Assembly (NCBI GenBank): GCA_022385755.1
Contig: MU278351.1
Location: 1,428,638 to 1,492,637, forward strand
Reading direction: 5' to 3'
Source: Trametopsis cervina
Taxonomy: Eukaryota > Basidiomycota > Agaricomycetes > Polyporales > Irpicaceae
DNA length: 64,000 nt
Of the stretch, positions 60,775 to 64,000 are shown piece by piece. A program made the translations under genes and the position numbers. The notes beneath the pieces are model-generated. The model was not told the DNA's origin. It made no database searches and saw nothing but the letters and a program-made list of their open reading frames with translations. Within the stretch, counting starts at the first letter, position 1. Each line of letters opens with the position of its first letter.

Positions 60775-61782
60775 ATGGCTGCCTGTTTGCGATTTACGAA
60801 GAGAGTCAGTGTACCCTACAACGCAGTACAGATATGGCTAGTTGAACCGACTTGCTTGTCAGGTGTGGAAATCCTTTGTGGATAACAAGGGTGAGCACGT
60901 ATCACGCTTTGAACAGCCGGAAATCAGGTTAACGGGTTGAATGGTTGTTGTTCATTCGCAACTTACGTTAGGCCATGACCAACAATGTTTTCCCAATGTG
61001 AGCTGACGCTTTAACACCCTTCTCTGATAAATTTTCGTCTCCCCCTAGAGTTGTTGACCCACATCCACTACAGCTGCGGATTCTATCCGCTAAACCGGGG
61101 ACTCTGGAAGCATCCCTGAAGATAGAGCCATACAACCGTACGCAACATAGATCATAACTCTATGATCTTCTAGCTGACCTTTTCTGCCCACCAGTCAACC
61201 GTGTTGGGGTGAGCTAAGATTTTGTGCTTCTCACTTCGGCATGCCGTTTGATGCGCACTATCGTATCCAATCCATTCAGACGGTACACGGAGGCCTTATC
61301 ATGTCTCTCACGGACACGTTAGGCTCTCTCGCTGTTGCGACTAAGGGCCAATACATGACGGGCGTATCTGTTGATATCGGTACATCGTTTGTCAAACCGG
61401 GCGGCAAGGCTGGCGATACCCTCACCGCCAAAGCTGTCATAACGGGCATGGGTGAGCCAGATTTCCAAAACTTCCCCGTTTCCGTATGATCCCGGGGTGT
61501 AAGATGCCAACGTACCTATCCCCAGGGAAATCTCTCGCATACACGCGCGTCGATTTCTACAACGCCGCTGGTCAGCTGGCAGCATACGGACGTGCGTACC
61601 CGTCCCTAATCTCTCTGCGCCAACGAATGTCAGCTGACGAATCTTCGTGGACCCTTGCGACTGGTTTTGGCTCTGCAGATCACACGAAGTACATCGGTAG
61701 GTCTGGAGGTCACAAGGAGGATGTCAAATTCTCGGAGGACGGCGAGAGCGTTGTTGAAGGTGAAGACGTGCATTCGACGTAG
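60775..61782 (+). CDS. Hotdog-fold acyl-CoA thioesterase (ACOT13/Them2-like)
   Basis: The core is clear: TVHGGLIMSLTDTLGSLAVA is the hotdog signature with the HGG turn and the catalytic Asp two residues after SLT, followed by GQYMTGVSVDIGTSFVKPG, AGDTLTAKAVITGMG, and KSLAYTRVDFYNAAGQLAAYG. These enzymes hydrolyse fatty acyl-CoA, usually in mitochondria or cytosol. The preceding exon gives QLRILSAKPGTLEASLKIEPYN, and a 14-nt microexon (61195-61208) inserts LNRVG to restore the frame. The first exon (MAACLRFTKR at 60775) and VWKSFVDNK exon are plausible but the junction near 60890-61050 was not fixed. The C-terminal tail is acidic. Confidence 0.8.
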
Positions 61783-62290
61783 AATGACGCCGTATCCTTC
61801 TAGGCTGGATTGAAAAGCTCGACTAGAAGTACCAACGTTGGACACTCTCACAATACATATGTTGCCGCCGTGCGCTCAGCTCTCCGCGGACATAACTCAC
61901 AAGACGCGCTGGAGGAAACTCTCCCGTGGCCGAGTGCATTGCACACTGGCGGCCCCTTAGTACACTGCCCGTCCGCTACAAGTTGAGTGATCGTCTGCAT
62001 CAACTTATCACGATTACTGCGCGAGCGAAGTCGGGAGGTGAGCATGTGAACTGATTCAGTTATATTATCCGCTGAGTATCCAATTACAGAGCATATTGAA
62101 CATCCAGTACGCAACAGCCTGTGGCTGAACTTTGACGGAACGCCAGCGAAGTCCACGCCACACCCGCACGCTGATATTCTCCTCGTATCGTAGCCAGTAA
62201 CGTCCTTCATACGCCTGCCTCCACCCATTGACCGTTTCGAGCCGCCCACGCCCGCGGCGTCAGTAACTCTCTTGACATCTAACTTCCATC
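61783..62290. other. Intergenic region
   Basis: A 508-bp gap between two plus-strand genes. No coding signal and no recognised motif. Confidence 0.4.
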
Positions 62291-63218
62291 ATGACCCCTT
62301 CCCAGGAGTCCGATGAACCCCATCCAGCACTTCAAACATACCTCGAGACGATCGCGGATGGACTAGCCCCATTAACAGATCTCCTGCTATCGAATTACGG
62401 AGACGTGGTCGAAATGAAAGAGCTCGTCTACGCCCGGTGGCGCCTCGAGGACGAGCGACACGAGGCGTGCGACGCACAACGCCGAGATATGCAAGATATG
62501 CTGCATAACCTAACGGAGCGTCTCGGCGAGCGCCCGTCTGAGAGTGGGGAGCCTGGATCATCACGGCCGCAGTCTGCAGGTATAGGCGTACGCCGTGTCC
62601 GTGTAATGAAATGATCTGAGTTTGGAGTACGCTATTGTCCCCACTTTCGCGGGGAGCGTAGATCAGATCAGGCGCTTGTTGGATGAAATGAAAGCCTTAC
62701 GCGAGGAAAGGCTGAAATCCGTCAGACAGTTCATCGAAGGCGAGTGTTTACGATATTACACGTCGAAATTGACGCGACTTGAGCTGATCTATTCTGCTCT
62801 ATGGCTCAAGGCGTACGCGAGGCGCAAAATCAGCAGACGTCCTTAACAGTGCAGGCCATCCGTCAGATTCGCTCAACCTCACAGCAAATGCGGCGATGGT
62901 AAGTCTCCGTCGCCTCACAAGGCCTGGAACGTGACTAAGGCTAAGAATGCAGAGACGATGATAATAACGCCGAGTATGACCTTGAGGGTCACAAGGGGCG
63001 AACAACGGGATAAGGGTCAGTAAATTAGGGGTGACAAGTTGAAGCGCAAGAAAGGCAATCTGAAGAGGGCACAGGACCAGGACCCTTTCGAATTTACATC
63101 CGACGCTGACATGCGCCGTGATCTGTTGGATAACGTCCGCGTACCTGCAAACAATCGATTGCCGTTATCTATCGATGAGGATGAGCAGAGTTGGACGTTG
63201 CACGAAACCCCCGCCTAG
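62291..63218 (+). CDS. Coiled-coil protein, function unknown (structure uncertain)
   Basis: The first exon (MTPSQESDEPHPALQTYLET) runs into a helical stretch (LVYARWRLEDERHEACDAQR, MLHNLTERLGERPSES). A spliced second exon gives DQIRRLLDEMKALREERLKS and QFIEG. The next part joins best through a non-canonical GC-AG intron (donor GCGAGT near 62741) to VREAQNQQTSLTVQAIRQI. A later exon (about 63030-63218) reads KGNLKRAQDQDPFEFTSDAD and ends WTLHETPA, and looks coding, but I could not connect it without a stop codon. All parts are charged and mostly helical, which suggests a small structural or kinetochore-like adaptor; I do not name a family. Confidence 0.5.
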
Positions 63219-63334
63219 ATGCTCAATAATGCTCGAATTGAACCATAGTACAGAGGACAAGGAAGGTGATGTGAATGCAGGGTACAGTATGCGAGGAAAC
63301 ACAGACAGAGAAGAGAAAGTCACTTGGCGCCACG

Positions 63335-63882
63335 TCAGTTGACACGTAGTAGCTCAACCTCGAAACGCAAGGTTGCGTTCGCCGGGATGACGGGTGGGAA
63401 GCCACGGGCGCCATATGCCTAATACACCTATCAGTGTCATGTATATACGGATTCCAATGAAGACTTACGTAGTCCGGTGTAGCTGTTAGGATCGCCTTGG
63501 ACCCAAGAGATAGCTGAGGGACACCTGCAGAGGTATGCACGTCAGTAGGGATACCCAGAGGTGGCGACGTGGCACATACCCTCATCCCACCCCCTGATGA
63601 CCTTGCCAACACCGATTTCGGTCTCGAAAGGTGAGCCACTAGACCGACATAATATCAGCGAGGTGTGCCACCCAGAAACGCCGAGTACGCACCGATCTCT
63701 GCTGGAGTCGAACTTCGTGCCGTCCAGGAGCGTGCCGACGTAGTGAATGCTGACACGGTCTAGGACATGGTGGTATTAGAACAAGCTGCGAGCAACTTCT
63801 AAGCACAGGGAAGGGGAAGCATACCGCCTGGCTTCGGGTAGGTATGGCCGTCGCCTTGTGTGATGACTTCAACGTTGACACC
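63335..63882 (-). CDS. FPR1: FKBP12-type peptidyl-prolyl isomerase, 5' end not resolved
   Basis: Four exons on the minus strand give [78 protein letters not shown] and [20 protein letters not shown], ending ELLRVN. The residues that line the FK506/rapamycin pocket are present (Tyr in HYVG, Asp in FDSS, Trp in GWDE, Tyr in DYAYG). The first exon should contain just the ATG, spliced to GGTGTC at 63882, but no ATG followed by a GT donor lies between 63883 and 64000, so the start is probably beyond the window edge. About 107 residues otherwise complete. Target of rapamycin and FK506 in fungi. Confidence 0.9.
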
Positions 63883-64000
63883 CTGCAATGGATCTTAATG
63901 TCAGAATAATAAGGAGAGCAACAAGGCAAATAAACGTGCCATAGTAATGCGAGTTCTTGGACGGTAGACGAAGGCGATAATGGGCGGGAGGGCTGGCGGT

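Overview
The window looks like nuclear DNA of a filamentous basidiomycete, most likely an Agaricomycete. Nearly every gene is broken by many short introns (about 45-65 nt, GT-AG), genes are packed on both strands, and several families are typical of that class: septin-like GTPases, tandem Zn2Cys6 regulators with CNFCR modules, and a 7-TM membrane family with a GQHTGPEP motif. Species-level placement is not possible from what I can see. Gene models were built by hand, by joining open frames at GT-AG sites and checking phase; none was tested against transcripts or a database.

Layout. 1-29 kb is an ordinary gene-rich stretch: ribosomal protein uL22/L17, a RasGEF, the NuA4 subunit Eaf7, a Cys-motif protein of unknown function, an F-box protein, a histidine-phosphatase family protein, the E4 ubiquitin ligase Ufd2, a small membrane protein, a 7-TM protein, a low-complexity protein, a DUF4504-like protein, the WD40-cyclophilin PPWD1, an AN1 zinc-finger protein and a small cysteine-rich tail protein. 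29.3-35.3 kb is a 6-kb gene desert holding three degenerate direct repeats of about 0.55-0.65 kb and two foldback (MITE-like) elements. 35.3-45.4 kb carries Rif1 and Rio1 (head to head) and dihydroxy-acid dehydratase. 45.4-47.7 kb is a second gene-poor stretch.

The most unusual part is 47.7-56.4 kb. A Zn2Cys6 regulator is followed by a single-frame gene that joins a septin-like GTPase domain to two Zn2Cys6 DNA-binding clusters, and then by a second septin-like GTPase without zinc clusters. All three zinc clusters are split by an intron at the same codon and phase. 56.8-64 kb returns to housekeeping genes: chorismate mutase, thiazole synthase Thi4 (with the sulfur-donor Cys205), a hotdog-fold thioesterase with a 14-nt microexon, a coiled-coil protein and FKBP12 at the edge.

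Functional themes are mixed: translation and ribosome biogenesis (uL22, Rio1), ubiquitin and chaperone biology (Ufd2, F-box, AN1 protein, PPWD1, FKBP12), chromatin and replication (Eaf7, Rif1), and amino-acid and cofactor synthesis (Ilv3, Aro7, Thi4). There is no obvious secondary-metabolite cluster, virus, CRISPR array or tRNA.
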